DNA of 64,000 nt from Saccharospirillum mangrovi. Lineage in GTDB: Bacteria; Pseudomonadota; Gammaproteobacteria; Pseudomonadales; Natronospirillaceae. Positions 45,121-54,864 of the stretch are shown here, in pieces. The position numbers and the translations under genes are program-made. Location of the stretch: contig NZ_CP031415.1 in the NCBI RefSeq assembly GCF_003367315.1, forward strand, positions 370,001-434,000. The letters run 5' to 3'. Numbering within the stretch: position 1 is the stretch's first letter; each line of letters begins with the position of its first letter. The notes under the pieces are model-generated. The model was not told the DNA's origin, ran no database searches, and was given only the letters and a program-made list of their open reading frames with translations.

Positions 45121-45847
45121 ACGCGTCCTGCTGGAAGTGCGTCAGGCGACGAAAAAATTCAGCGGTCTGGTGGCGGTGAACGGCGTCAGTTTCGATGTGC
45201 ACGAACAGGAAGTGGTTGGTCTGATCGGCCCCAACGGTTCCGGCAAAACCACCATGATGAATTTGATTTCCGGCGCACTGCCGGTAACCGGCGGCTACGT
45301 GATGATGGGCGATACGCTGCTCAGCGATTTGCCACCGCGCAAAATCGCCCGCGCCGGTGTGGCCCGCACCTTTCAATTGGTGCGCGTGATTCCGTCGATG
45401 ACGGTGCTGGAAAACGTTATGGCTGGCGCGACCTTCGGTCACAAACGGCTGTGGGGCCAGGCGTTGCGCGTTTACGCCCAACGGCAATTGGAACGCGTCG
45501 GTCTGGCGAATTCGGCCGACCAACCGATGAGTAATCTCACTTACATCGACCAGAAACGCGTCGAACTGGCGCGTGCTTTGGCAGCGAACCCGACGGTGAT
45601 TTTGCTCGACGAATGGCTTGCCGGGCTGAACCCGACTGAGTTGCAAACCGGCATTGAACTCATTCGTTCACTGCGCGACGAAGGCCGCACCATCATTCTG
45701 GTCGAACACGTGATGGACGCCATCCGCAGCCTGTGCGATCGCTGCGTGGTGATGAGCAGCGGCGTCAAAATTGCCGAAGGCTCGCCAGCGCAAGTGCTGT
45801 CCGATCCGCAAGTGATCGAAGCCTATTTGGGAGAAGATTATGAGTAA
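45113..45847 (+). CDS. Branched-chain-type ABC ATPase (LivG-like)
   Basis: The 244-residue ATPase has Walker A GPNGSGKTTM, signature region NLTYIDQKRVELARAL (a variant of LSGGQ), Walker B VILLDEWLAGL and switch VEHVMDAI. The signature and Walker B spellings are atypical, but the layout is LivG. The ATG at 45113 follows AGGAGG and overlaps the LivM-like stop. Confidence 0.9.
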   Translation: MDKRVLLEVRQATKKFSGLVAVNGVSFDVHEQEVVGLIGPNGSGKTTMMNLISGALPVTGGYVMMGDTLLSDLPPRKIARAGVARTFQLVRVIPSMTVLENVMAGATFGHKRLWGQALRVYAQRQLERVGLANSADQPMSNLTYIDQKRVELARALAANPTVILLDEWLAGLNPTELQTGIELIRSLRDEGRTIILVEHVMDAIRSLCDRCVVMSSGVKIAEGSPAQVLSDPQVIEAYLGEDYE

Positions 45848-46895
45848 CTCATCCAAGGGGCTTGCGGTACAAAACGTCAGCGTCGCCTACGGCAAACACC
45901 AGGCGTTGGACAACGTGTCAATTCAGGTCGAGCCGAGCGAGATCGTCGTCATCCTTGGCGCCAACGGCGCGGGCAAATCGTCCTTGCTGGGCACCATTGC
46001 CGGTCTGGTCGAGCGTCAATCGGGTTCGGTCAACATCGGTGGTGCGCCGACGTCTGGATTTCGCGCGCATCAAGTTGTCTCGGCCGGTTTGGCCTTGGTG
46101 CCGGAAGGTCGTGGCATTTTTGGCGATCTCAGTGTCGAGGAAAACCTGACGCTGGGTGCGCACGCGGCCCATGCCCGAGCGCGCGAAAATGAACAGCGTG
46201 AACTCGTCTATCAGTTGTTTCCCAAGCTGATTGAACGGCGTCGGCAAATCGCCCGCACCATGAGTGGCGGCGAGCAGCAGATGGTCGCCATCGGCCGCGC
46301 GCTGATGTCAGCGCCGGATATCTTGATGCTCGACGAACCTTCGCTGGGTTTATCGCCCTTGCTCGCCAGTGACGTCTTCAAAACGCTGAAAAAAGTGCGC
46401 GACACCGGCCTGGGTATTTTGCTGGTCGAACAAAACGCCAGGCAAAGTCTGGGCATCGCCGACCGTGGTTATCTGCTTGAAACCGGACGCATCACGGCCG
46501 AAGACAGCGCGCAGAATCTGCTTAACGATCCGGCCGTACGCCAGGCGTATTTAGGCGGCGCAGCCAATGCCGAAGCGCCGCAGGTGGTGCATCAAACTGA
46601 GCACGAAACGGCCACGGAACCGGGCGAAATAACCGCGCCGAAAATTACCCAACGCCTTGGCGGTCTGGATCGTCCGGTGCCGAAAAGCGCCGACGAATTG
46701 GCCGGCGTCAACCTGGCCGATTGGGTGCGCAACGCCGAATTAAAACAGCGCGAAACCTGGCTCAGTACGGCGCCAACATCGTCGCAACAATCCACTGAAA
46801 CCCAAGCTCAAACCGGCACCGCGCTCGACGACATGCTGGCCCGGTTTGAACAGGCGGCGCATCAGGCCGCCAACGAATCCAAAGGACACAGCTAA
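45840..46895 (+). CDS. Branched-chain-type ABC ATPase (LivF-like) with long C-terminal extension
   Basis: The first ~238 residues are a LivF ATPase: Walker A GANGAGKSSL, signature MSGGEQQMVAIGRAL, Walker B ILMLDEPSLGLSP, switch LLVEQNARQ. The remaining ~110 residues are polar and helix-prone (HQTEHETATEPGEITAP ... STETQAQTGTALDDMLARFEQAAHQA) and are not part of normal LivF, which ends near 240 residues. The role of the tail is unknown. It overlaps LivG-like by eight bases and the dehydrogenase starts five bases after it. Confidence 0.9.
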   Translation: MSNSSKGLAVQNVSVAYGKHQALDNVSIQVEPSEIVVILGANGAGKSSLLGTIAGLVERQSGSVNIGGAPTSGFRAHQVVSAGLALVPEGRGIFGDLSVEENLTLGAHAAHARARENEQRELVYQLFPKLIERRRQIARTMSGGEQQMVAIGRALMSAPDILMLDEPSLGLSPLLASDVFKTLKKVRDTGLGILLVEQNARQSLGIADRGYLLETGRITAEDSAQNLLNDPAVRQAYLGGAANAEAPQVVHQTEHETATEPGEITAPKITQRLGGLDRPVPKSADELAGVNLADWVRNAELKQRETWLSTAPTSSQQSTETQAQTGTALDDMLARFEQAAHQAANESKGHS

Positions 46896-46899
46896 GCCT

Positions 46900-48354
46900 A
46901 TGTTTCCCATTAAAGGTCAGTACATCGGCGGCCAGTGGCGGCCGAGTGAACGTCACTTTGACGACGTGAATCCATCCAACGGCGAAGTCTGGGCGCAACC
47001 GTTCGACGCCAGCGTCAGCGACACTCGCGCCGCCATCGCTGCGGCACAGGAAGCGTTTCACGATTGGTCAGAACGTTCCTACACCGAACGCTCGGCCTAC
47101 ATGCTGAAGGTCGCCGAGTTGTTCGAAAAACGCCGCCCGGAGATCGTCAAAGCCGTGCAACAGGAAGGCGGTGGCTGGTTTGGCAAAGGCCAGTTTGAAG
47201 TCGGTTACACCGCCGGTGTTTTCCGCGCTGCTGCGGCGTTGAATTATTCGGCCATTGGCGAAGTGTTGCCGTCGGAACACCACAAAGTCAGCCTGGCCGT
47301 GCGTCAGCCGATGGGCGTGGTGGGCGTGATTAGCCCATGGAATATGCCGTTGATTTTAACCTCGCGCGGGCTGGCGTTTCCGTGTGCGTTCGGCAACACC
47401 ATCGTGTTGAAACCGTCTGAAGATACGCCCTACGTCGGCGGCCTGTTGTTCGCGGAACTGTTCGAAGAAGCCGGAGTGCCACCGGGCGTGTTGAACGTTG
47501 TCACCTGTTCGCGTGAGTCGGTTGCGGCGGTTGGTGATGAGCTTATTGAGAATCCGTCGATCAAGGGCATTTCGTTCACGGGTTCGACGCCGGTTGGCCG
47601 TTCCATTGCCGCCAAAGCCGGCGCGCATTTGAAGAAGGCCTGCGTCGAATTGGGCGGCAAAGATTCACTGATTATTCGTGCCGACGCCGACATGGAACGT
47701 GCTTTGGGCGCGGCCAATTTCGGCAGCTTTATGCACCAGGGGCAGATTTGCATGTCGGTGGAAAAAGTGTTGGTGCACGAAGATATTTTCGATGAATTTT
47801 TACGTCGATTTGTCGAACGTGCGGCACGTCTGAAAATGGGCGATACCGCCGACCCGGATGCGGTGATCGGCCCGTTGATCAACGACCGCCAGGCGCAACG
47901 CGTGAAAAGCCAGATCGACGACGCCGTCGCCAAAGGCGCCAAAGTCTGGCTCGGCGGCCGGGTGCACGAGCGCTTTGTCGAACCGACCATTCTGACCGGC
48001 GTGACGCCGGACATGACGCTCTACCGCGATGAAACCTTTGGTCCGGTGGTGCCGGTCATTCCGTTCGCGACCGACTTAGAGGCCATCCGCATTGCCAACG
48101 ACACCGAATACGGTTTGTCGTCGGGCATCATCAGTCAGGACGAAGAACGCGCCCTGGCAATTGCGCGGCAACTGCAAACCGGCTCGTGCCACATCAATTG
48201 CAGCTCGGTGAACGACGAACCGCACGTGCCATTTGGTGGCATGAAAGCCTCCGGCTTGGGCAACCACGGTGGCCGCTGGTCGCTGGAGACATTTTCGCAA
48301 ACGCGCTGGATTACTCTGGATCGCGGCGGCAGGCCTTTCCCGCCGGTTTTCTAA
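46900..48354 (+). CDS. Aldehyde dehydrogenase, second copy in the locus
   Basis: The 484-residue NAD(P)-dependent enzyme has ISPWNMPLILTSRGLAFP, CVELGGKDSLIIRADADME (glutamate in ELGGK), catalytic cysteine in HQGQICMSVEK and DETFGPVVPVIPF. It resembles the vanillin/benzaldehyde group. The ATG at 46900 is five bases after the importer ATPase, so it belongs to the operon. Confidence 0.9.
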   Translation: MFPIKGQYIGGQWRPSERHFDDVNPSNGEVWAQPFDASVSDTRAAIAAAQEAFHDWSERSYTERSAYMLKVAELFEKRRPEIVKAVQQEGGGWFGKGQFEVGYTAGVFRAAAALNYSAIGEVLPSEHHKVSLAVRQPMGVVGVISPWNMPLILTSRGLAFPCAFGNTIVLKPSEDTPYVGGLLFAELFEEAGVPPGVLNVVTCSRESVAAVGDELIENPSIKGISFTGSTPVGRSIAAKAGAHLKKACVELGGKDSLIIRADADMERALGAANFGSFMHQGQICMSVEKVLVHEDIFDEFLRRFVERAARLKMGDTADPDAVIGPLINDRQAQRVKSQIDDAVAKGAKVWLGGRVHERFVEPTILTGVTPDMTLYRDETFGPVVPVIPFATDLEAIRIANDTEYGLSSGIISQDEERALAIARQLQTGSCHINCSSVNDEPHVPFGGMKASGLGNHGGRWSLETFSQTRWITLDRGGRPFPPVF

Positions 48355-48399
48355 CATTGAAACCAATAAAAATAAGCCAAACTCAGTGGGAGAATCCGC

Positions 48400-49842
48400 A
48401 TGGCTAACAGTTTGATTTGGGTGCTGGTGACGCTGGTCGTCCTGGCGATTGTGATTGCCATCCTGGCGCGGTTTTATCAACGCGGCACCACCGAAGTTGC
48501 GCTGGTGCGCACGGGTTTTGGTGGCCGCAAAGTAGCGCTCGATGCCGGCCTGTTGGCAATTCCGTATTTCAATAACGTCACCCGCGTCAACATGCAAACG
48601 CTGCGGCTGGAAGTGAAACGCGCCGGCAACGCATCGCTGATTACCAAAGACCGATTGCGCGTGGATGTCGGCGTCGAATTTTACGTGGCGGTGCGCAGTG
48701 AACGCTCGGCAGTCGGGCGTGCTGCTCAGACATTGGGCAATCGCACTTTCGATGCCGCGCGCTTGCGCGACTTGATTGAAGGCAAGTTGGTCGACGCGTT
48801 ACGCGCTGTGGCTGCACGTTACAGCCTCGACGATCTGCACGAAAAGCGCGGCGATTTTGTGCGCGATGTGAAGTCGGCGTTGGAGTCGACACTCGAAGGC
48901 AACGGCCTGGCGTTGGAAAGCGTGTCGTTGACCGATATGGACCAGACGCCGTTCACCGATCTCGACGAAAACAACGCCTTCAATGCCGCCGGTATGCGCA
49001 AGTTGTCGGAGCTGATTGCGCGCTCGAAAAAAGAACGCGCCGACATCGATGCCGACGCCGAAATGGCGGTGCGCCAGTCGGCGTTGACGCTCGCCAAACG
49101 CAAGCTCGATCTGCAACTGGAAGAAGAACGCGCGCGCATTGAACAGACGCAACAGATTGAATTACTGAAAGCGTCGCAACTGGCCGAAGTCGCCGCGCGC
49201 AAAGCCGACAGCGAACGCGCCATTGCCGCCAGCCGCATCGAGATGGAACGCGCCATTACCGAGGCAACACTGAAACGCGACATCGACTTGCACGCCCAAC
49301 GCGAAGCCGAACGCCAGGCACGAATTCGTCTGGATGGCGTCGAAGCACAAGCGGTGGCCGCGCACGAAAAAGTCGCCACCGATAAAGCCGTCTATGAAGC
49401 CGAACGCGCCCAACGCGTGGCAGCATTGAAAGCCGACGAAGCCGCCGCTGCACGCATCGCCAGTGCGAAAGCCCTGCAAGCCGAACTGGAAGCCGAAGCC
49501 GAGGGCCGGCGCGCTTTGGTGCAGGCGGAAAACGGCATGAGCGACAGCCTGATGGCGATGAAAACCGAACAGGCGCGTCTGGATGCGTTACCGAAAGCGA
49601 TTGGCGAAATGGTCAAACCGGCGGAGAAAATTGAGTCGATCAGGATTCACCAGATCACCGGTCTCGGCCAGCCGCTGGGCAGCGATGGCAACCGCGTCGG
49701 TGAACGTTCAGCCAGCAACGCAGCGCTCGATGCCATTCTTGGTTTGGCGGTGCAATTGCCGGCGCTGCGTAAATTGGGTGAAGAATTGGGGCTGAGTATG
49801 GATAGCAGTTTGCAGTCGCTCAGCGGTGATAAAAAGGGCTGA
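48400..49842 (+). CDS. Flotillin-like (YqiK/SPFH) membrane protein
   Basis: The 480-residue protein has an N-terminal membrane segment (residues ~5-24), a Band 7/SPFH domain (~27-190; YQRGTTEVALVRTGFGGRKVALDAG, VDVGVEFYVAV, LRDLIEGKLVDALR) and a long coiled coil (~200-400) rich in E, A, R and Q. Flotillins scaffold membrane microdomains. It lies 45 bases after the second dehydrogenase and is probably in the same transcript, an uncommon partner for an importer. Confidence 0.9.
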   Translation: MANSLIWVLVTLVVLAIVIAILARFYQRGTTEVALVRTGFGGRKVALDAGLLAIPYFNNVTRVNMQTLRLEVKRAGNASLITKDRLRVDVGVEFYVAVRSERSAVGRAAQTLGNRTFDAARLRDLIEGKLVDALRAVAARYSLDDLHEKRGDFVRDVKSALESTLEGNGLALESVSLTDMDQTPFTDLDENNAFNAAGMRKLSELIARSKKERADIDADAEMAVRQSALTLAKRKLDLQLEEERARIEQTQQIELLKASQLAEVAARKADSERAIAASRIEMERAITEATLKRDIDLHAQREAERQARIRLDGVEAQAVAAHEKVATDKAVYEAERAQRVAALKADEAAAARIASAKALQAELEAEAEGRRALVQAENGMSDSLMAMKTEQARLDALPKAIGEMVKPAEKIESIRIHQITGLGQPLGSDGNRVGERSASNAALDAILGLAVQLPALRKLGEELGLSMDSSLQSLSGDKKG

Positions 49843-49923
49843 GGTCTTCAGGAAAAATATCGGTATGTTAACTGGTTCAGTGTCGTGAGAGTCCGGATTT
49901 AGACCACCTAGCTTAACCTCGTC

Positions 49924-49944
49924 ATCCCGGCCTTGAGCCGGGAT
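49924..49944. repeat. REP-like palindrome (ATCCCGGC/GCCGGGAT)
   Basis: ATCCCGGC (49924-49931) and GCCGGGAT (49937-49944) flank CTTGA in the context CGTCATCCCGGCC. This is the spelling of intergenic palindromic elements scattered in many proteobacterial genomes. It sits between the flotillin and the following terminator. Confidence 0.6.
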
Positions 49945-50033
49945 CTCTCCTGGGAAACAAAGTTCAGCGACTGGCAGCCAACCGTGTGTTTATAGCTCGG
50001 TTGGGATTTGTTTCTTGGCAAAACCGACGCATT

Positions 50034-50071
50034 AAAAAAGCCATCCCGACGTTCGCCGGGATGGCTTTTTT
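50034..50071. terminator. Bidirectional rho-independent terminator
   Basis: AAAAAAGCCATCCCG pairs with CGGGATGGCTTTTTT around an 8-base loop. The A run on one side and T run on the other let it serve both the flotillin and the convergent chemoreceptor. Confidence 0.92.
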
Positions 50072-50086
50072 GTTCCTAACGCTTAA

Positions 50087-51757
50087 TCAATCGACGCGGA
50101 ATTTACGCGTGACCTGACTGATGCGATTGGCGACAGATTTCAATTGCCCCATCACGTTCTGCACATCGTCTGCTTTGGCTTTCACGCGTTCAGATGCTTC
50201 GGCGACCAGCGCTGTGCGCGCCGACATTTCGGTGGTCACCGATGATTGCTCAGTCGCGCTGGTGGCGATCTGATGGTTCATTTCCACCAGGGCATTCATC
50301 TGGTTGCTGGCGTCGGTCACCATGCTTTCGATGCGCGCCATTGCGGCCAGCGTTTCTTCGCGCTGGGTGCGCGACAACTGCATTTTATTGACGGTTTCTT
50401 TCGCCATGGCGTTGAGCCGTTCGAGGATGGTGCTGACGTCGTCGGTGCTGGTTTGAGTGCGTTGTGCCAGTTGGCGCACTTCGTCGGCAACCACCGAGAA
50501 ACCCCGGCCGTGTTCGCCGGCGCGGGCGGCTTCGATGGCGGCGTTTAAGGCCAGCAAATTGGTCTGTTCGGAAATGCCGTTGATCTCATCCAGAGTGCGC
50601 GAAATGCTTTGGATTTCCTGGTCGAGTCCGTTGATGGAATCTTCCACCGACTGCGACAGTGCATCCAATTCGCCCAGTGTCGCCTGAGTGGCAACCGCCT
50701 GTTCGTTCACGCCTTGCATTTGTTCCTGTGCGGTTTCCGAACGGCTGCGGGTTTCTTCGGAATGGTTGGCGATGTCGGCGGCGGTGGCGGCCAGTTCTTC
50801 CACGGCGGTGGCGTTGGAATACACCGACTCGGCTTGTTCGTGGCTTTCGTGCGCCATCGATGCGGCCGATTCGCTGCCCTCGTCCGACACCTGCGTAATG
50901 GTGCTGACGTCCTGGTTGAGCTGGCGGATGTCGTCACGCAGTTGACCGAGGAAGGCGTTGAAGTCTTGCGCCAGGTCGTTGAACACGTCGATGCCGCTGC
51001 GCGGCAATTCGTTGGTTAAATCGCCCTGGCCGGAGGCCAGCCGTTTTACCGAACCACCGAGTGCGTTCAGCGCTCTGTAGATGCCGCGCACCAGCAGGGT
51101 GATCAACACCAGAATCAGCAGTGTGCCCACGCCCATAACGATGACCGAGGTGGACATCATGTCGCGGCCTTCATCGACAATGGTTTCACGAATGGCGCCG
51201 GTCAGCGATTCTGCCGAGTCGATATAAAAGCCGGTGCCCAGCATCAGGTTCCATTGCGGCACCCAGATGGCGTAGGAATATTTGGGTTCGGCAATGTCGC
51301 TGCCCGGACGGGGAAACCAGTAAGTGAAAAAGCCGGTGCCGGCTTTGGCGGCGTCAATCAGGCCGCGAATCAGGTAGGTGCCGTTCTGGTCTTGCAGGTC
51401 GTAATAGTTGTTGCCGATACCGCCACCGGGATGCAGCAGGCGAACGCCCGCGCCGTCGTAGCCAAAGATGTAACCGTCGCCATCATCGAAGCTGTAGTTG
51501 CCCAGCATTGCCATGGCGGCATCACGGCCTTGCAGGCCCGGCTGTTCAAGGTAGGGGCGGATCAGGCCGTCGATTGAATCCATGATGGTTTTCAATCGTT
51601 CGCTTTCGATTTCGATCACCGCCTGGTGAATGTGTTCGGCGGTGTGTTCCTGCAAGGTTCGGTTGCCAAGGTATTGCGTGCCAATACCGGCGACGGCCAA
51701 AGCCACCACCGGCAACACCGCAATACCGTACAGCAAGGCTTTTAACGACAATTTCAT
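50087..51757 (-). CDS. Methyl-accepting chemotaxis protein with Cache domain
   Basis: The 556-residue chemoreceptor has TM1 (residues ~8-30), a single-Cache periplasmic domain ([47 protein letters not shown]), TM2 (~205-230), HAMP and a signalling coiled coil with [20 protein letters not shown] and [15 protein letters not shown]. The ATG at 51757 with GGAGAG upstream is preferred over longer frames. The ligand is probably a small organic acid but is not proven. Confidence 0.92.
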   Translation of the reverse strand: MKLSLKALLYGIAVLPVVALAVAGIGTQYLGNRTLQEHTAEHIHQAVIEIESERLKTIMDSIDGLIRPYLEQPGLQGRDAAMAMLGNYSFDDGDGYIFGYDGAGVRLLHPGGGIGNNYYDLQDQNGTYLIRGLIDAAKAGTGFFTYWFPRPGSDIAEPKYSYAIWVPQWNLMLGTGFYIDSAESLTGAIRETIVDEGRDMMSTSVIVMGVGTLLILVLITLLVRGIYRALNALGGSVKRLASGQGDLTNELPRSGIDVFNDLAQDFNAFLGQLRDDIRQLNQDVSTITQVSDEGSESAASMAHESHEQAESVYSNATAVEELAATAADIANHSEETRSRSETAQEQMQGVNEQAVATQATLGELDALSQSVEDSINGLDQEIQSISRTLDEINGISEQTNLLALNAAIEAARAGEHGRGFSVVADEVRQLAQRTQTSTDDVSTILERLNAMAKETVNKMQLSRTQREETLAAMARIESMVTDASNQMNALVEMNHQIATSATEQSSVTTEMSARTALVAEASERVKAKADDVQNVMGQLKSVANRISQVTRKFRVD

Positions 51758-52066
51758 CTCGGGGCTCTCCATGTACGAGTTGTTGTTATAGAAAGTATGG
51801 AAGAGGCGGACAGAAGTGACACCTTTCGACCGGCGATAGAATACGGTCCGCCTGCATTTAGAGCGTGATAGCGCAGTAATGGCATTCAGCCGACGATTAT
51901 TTTGTATGATTTTTGTACAATCATCGGTTGCGAAATACTCTACCGCGTCGGCTGAACGCCGGCTCTGCGCCGAAAGTCGCACTCAAGTTTTGCTGATAAC
52001 CGCTCTCGACACCGACTTGTCATCGGCTTGTGCTAGGCTGATGCTTTAACGCCAGTAAGGAATTTC
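51758..52066. other. Divergent intergenic region
   Basis: About 309 bases between the Cache chemoreceptor and the PHP gene. It contains an AT-rich stretch near 51895-51925 (TGATTTTTGTACAATCA, imperfect inverted repeat) that may hold a promoter. No gene or known operator is seen. Confidence 0.45.
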
Positions 52067-52828
52067 ATGCGTATCCTCACCGACACCCACGCTCACACCG
52101 TCGCTTCCGACCACGCTTACAGCACCGTTCACGATTACTTCCAACTTGCCCGCGCCAAAGGTCTGCAACTGTTCAGCATTACCGACCACGCCCCGACCAT
52201 GCCGGACGGCGCTCATTACTGGCATTTCGGCAATATGAAGGTGATTCCGCGGGTCATCGACAACGTCGCCATGCTGCGCGGCATTGAAGCCAACATCCTG
52301 GAACCCGAAGGCGGCGTCGACATTCCCGACAAGCTGCACGGTTTTCTCGATTTCGCCATCGCCAGCTTTCACGAACCGGTGTTCGCACCGGCCGACAAAG
52401 CCACCAACACCCGCGCCATGATCAACACCATCGCCAGCGGCCATTGCCAGATCATCGGCCATCCGGGCAATCCGAATTATCCGATCGAAGTAGAAGAAGT
52501 GATTCGGGCGGCGCGCGATCACAACGTGCTGCTGGAGATCAACAATTCCTCATTCACCCTGTCGCGCCTGGGCAGCGAGCCGCATTGCCGGCACATTCTG
52601 GAAATGATCGACCGGCTCGACTGGAAGGTGTCGTTTGGTTCGGATTCGCACATCGCCTACACCGTCGGTGGCTTCGACGAAGCCATTGCTCATGCCGAAT
52701 CCGTCGGCTTTCCGGAGTCGCGCATCGTCACCGCCAACGCACCTCGGTTCCTGAAATTTCTCGGTGAACACGGCAAGCCGGTGGCGCAGGAACTGGCCGG
52801 CTGGGCGGCGCAGTTTGAAATGAGCTGA
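52067..52828 (+). CDS. ycdX: PHP-domain phosphatase YcdX-like
   Basis: The 253-residue protein matches YcdX: LTDTHAHTVASDHAYSTVHDYF at the N-terminus (first metal motif), FSITDHAPTMP, GIEANILEPEGG, FAIASFHEP, IIGHPGNP and FGSDSHIAYTVG, giving the full set of histidine/aspartate ligands for a trinuclear zinc centre. It is a cytosolic phosphatase, in E. coli linked to swarming and unknown in its natural substrate. AAGGAAT precedes the ATG. Confidence 0.93.
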   Translation: MRILTDTHAHTVASDHAYSTVHDYFQLARAKGLQLFSITDHAPTMPDGAHYWHFGNMKVIPRVIDNVAMLRGIEANILEPEGGVDIPDKLHGFLDFAIASFHEPVFAPADKATNTRAMINTIASGHCQIIGHPGNPNYPIEVEEVIRAARDHNVLLEINNSSFTLSRLGSEPHCRHILEMIDRLDWKVSFGSDSHIAYTVGGFDEAIAHAESVGFPESRIVTANAPRFLKFLGEHGKPVAQELAGWAAQFEMS

Positions 52829-53024
52829 ACGACATTGACAGCCGAGTGGCCGCTGCCTAAGGTAGCGCCCCGGTTGCAGGCACCGGCCGCTCGCAGACGT
52901 CAGTCATGGTGAAGCCCTGTATCAATCCGAACGATCTCCCCCTGCGCATTCTGTGCAACGGTGGCAACGCGAGCCCCATCTTCACTTTGTTCAATGCAGA
53001 ATGCCCGCTTGTGGAGTGTCTGTT

Positions 53025-54440
53025 GTGACTGTTTCCAAACCCGATTCCAGCTCGGCTTTTGTCCAGGCTGACCTACCTGTTCTGTTCGCTCGAACCGCAC
53101 TGCCAATCATCGCCATCATGCTGATGAACGGTTTGCTGACGGTGGTTGATGCACGCTTCCTGGGAATCTTCGTCGGCGCCGATGCGTTGGGCGCGGTTAC
53201 TCTGGTGTTTCCCGCTTTTATGTTGATGGTGGCGTTGTCGAGTTTGATCTCGGCCGGCATGTCGAGCCTGTTGGCCCGGCACTTGGGTGCGCGTCGGCCG
53301 GAGCTGGCGCAAGCGGTATTTGTGTCAGCTTTGGGGCTGGCCTTGCTGACCAGTCTGGTGCTGATGGCGCTGTTCTGGCTGTTCGGTGCTCGCTTTACCG
53401 AAGCGGCGGCTCAAGGCCGTGAGCCGCTGGCGCAGATGGCGCACACCTATTTGAGCATCGTGGTGTTCACGTCGCCGCTGATGTTCAGTCTTGGTGTGCA
53501 AGGCGATGCGCTGCGCAACGAAGGCCGCGCCGGTTGGATGGCGATGATGGGCCTGGTCGTTACCTTGTCGAACATGCTGTTTAACTATTTGCTGATCGTG
53601 GTCTTTGACTGGGGCGTGGCCGGGTCGGCCTACGGCACTGCGTTGGCACAAGCGTTGGCGCTGAGTTCGATCGTCTGGTTGCGTTTGTCCGGCGCTACGC
53701 CGCTGACGTTGCGCTGGCGCACGGGCTTCACCAGCCTGGCTGAATTGCGCCAGAGTTGGGGCCAGATCATTCAACTGGGCGCGCCACAGAGCCTGGCGTT
53801 CTTCGGCATTTCGCTGATTTCCGCCACCATCATTGCCAGCCTGAACGCTTTCAACACGCCGAATTACGCGGCAACGGTGTCGGCCTACGGCATCGTCACC
53901 CGTTTGATGACGCTCAGTTTCCTGCCGTTGCTGGGTTTGTCGCACGCGTTGCAAACCATTTGCGGGCACAACCACGGCGCTCAGTTGTGGCAACGTTCGG
54001 ACGACGGCTTGCGCCTGGGTCTGGCGGTCGCACTCGCTTATGGCCTGGTGATTGAACTGACGCTGGTGTTTCTGGCCGAACCCATCGGCCGGCTGTTTGT
54101 GGCCGATGCGTTGGTAGTGGCGGAAGTCGGGCGCATCTTGCCGACCATGGTGGCGCTCTATCTGTTGTCCGGGCCGATGCTGATTCTCGGTGCTTATTTC
54201 CAGTCGTTGGGTGATGCCGCTCGAGCAGCCCTGTTCAGCTTAACCCGGCCGTATCTGCTGACGTTGCCGTTGTTGTTGATTCTGCCCTGGCTGCTGGGCG
54301 AGCGCGGCGTCTGGCTTGCTATGCCGACCGCTGAAGCGTTGATGCTGTTGGTCGCGGTGCTGGTGTTGCGCCACACCGAACGTCAGCGTGGTTACCACTG
54401 GGGTTTGTTCCAGGCAAACCGGGCGTCCGTTAGTGAGTGA
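53025..54440 (+). CDS. MATE-family multidrug/toxin efflux protein
   Basis: The 471-residue protein has twelve predicted membrane helices with MATE features: LPIIAIMLMNGLLTVVDARFLG in TM1, LSNMLFNYLLIVVFDWGVAGSAYGTALAQ around TM6, and MLTLSF-like and GHNHGAQLW loops in the second half. It exports cationic compounds by Na+ or H+ antiport. The GTG at 53025 with GGAG upstream is chosen; ATG at 52953 would add hydrophilic sequence. Confidence 0.9.
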   Translation: MTVSKPDSSSAFVQADLPVLFARTALPIIAIMLMNGLLTVVDARFLGIFVGADALGAVTLVFPAFMLMVALSSLISAGMSSLLARHLGARRPELAQAVFVSALGLALLTSLVLMALFWLFGARFTEAAAQGREPLAQMAHTYLSIVVFTSPLMFSLGVQGDALRNEGRAGWMAMMGLVVTLSNMLFNYLLIVVFDWGVAGSAYGTALAQALALSSIVWLRLSGATPLTLRWRTGFTSLAELRQSWGQIIQLGAPQSLAFFGISLISATIIASLNAFNTPNYAATVSAYGIVTRLMTLSFLPLLGLSHALQTICGHNHGAQLWQRSDDGLRLGLAVALAYGLVIELTLVFLAEPIGRLFVADALVVAEVGRILPTMVALYLLSGPMLILGAYFQSLGDAARAALFSLTRPYLLTLPLLLILPWLLGERGVWLAMPTAEALMLLVAVLVLRHTERQRGYHWGLFQANRASVSE

Positions 54441-54864
54441 GCCATTACCGACGCGCGAGCAGATCAAAGCCCAGGCCAAGCGGTTGCGCCAGGCGATGGC
54501 TGCTGACGGCGAAACGATCAGCCACAGCCAGGCGCTGGAACTGATCGCGGCACATCACGGCTTTCGCGATTGGAACACCCTGAGCGCTCAACTCGACGCA
54601 GACGCGCCGGTACTGCCCGGCGCCTCGGTCAGCGGTCGCTATCTGGGCCGGACGTTCACCGCCACGGTGCTATCGGTAGAGCCGGTGCAACTGGGCGCCT
54701 GGCACATTCAATTGCAGTTGGACGAGGCCATCGATGTGGTTGAATCCGAGCATTTTTCCAGCCTGCGTCGCCGCATTCGCGCGACCATCGATCACCACGG
54801 CGTTACCCAGGAGAAGATTTCCGGCGGCGTGCCGGTGTTGCAGTTGGTGTTGCGCGCCGACTAA
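54433..54864 (+). CDS. Glyoxalase-superfamily-like small protein
   Basis: The 143-residue protein has an N-terminal helical part (REQIKAQAKRLRQAMAADGETISHSQALELIAAHHGFRDWNTLSAQL) known from the Glyoxalase_8-type proteins, and a C-terminal beta part with SGRYLGRTFTATVLSVE and WHIQLQLDEAIDVVES. The GTG at 54433 overlaps the MATE stop, suggesting coupling. Role unknown; its last bases overlap the convergent LacI gene. Confidence 0.72.
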   Translation: MSEPLPTREQIKAQAKRLRQAMAADGETISHSQALELIAAHHGFRDWNTLSAQLDADAPVLPGASVSGRYLGRTFTATVLSVEPVQLGAWHIQLQLDEAIDVVESEHFSSLRRRIRATIDHHGVTQEKISGGVPVLQLVLRAD

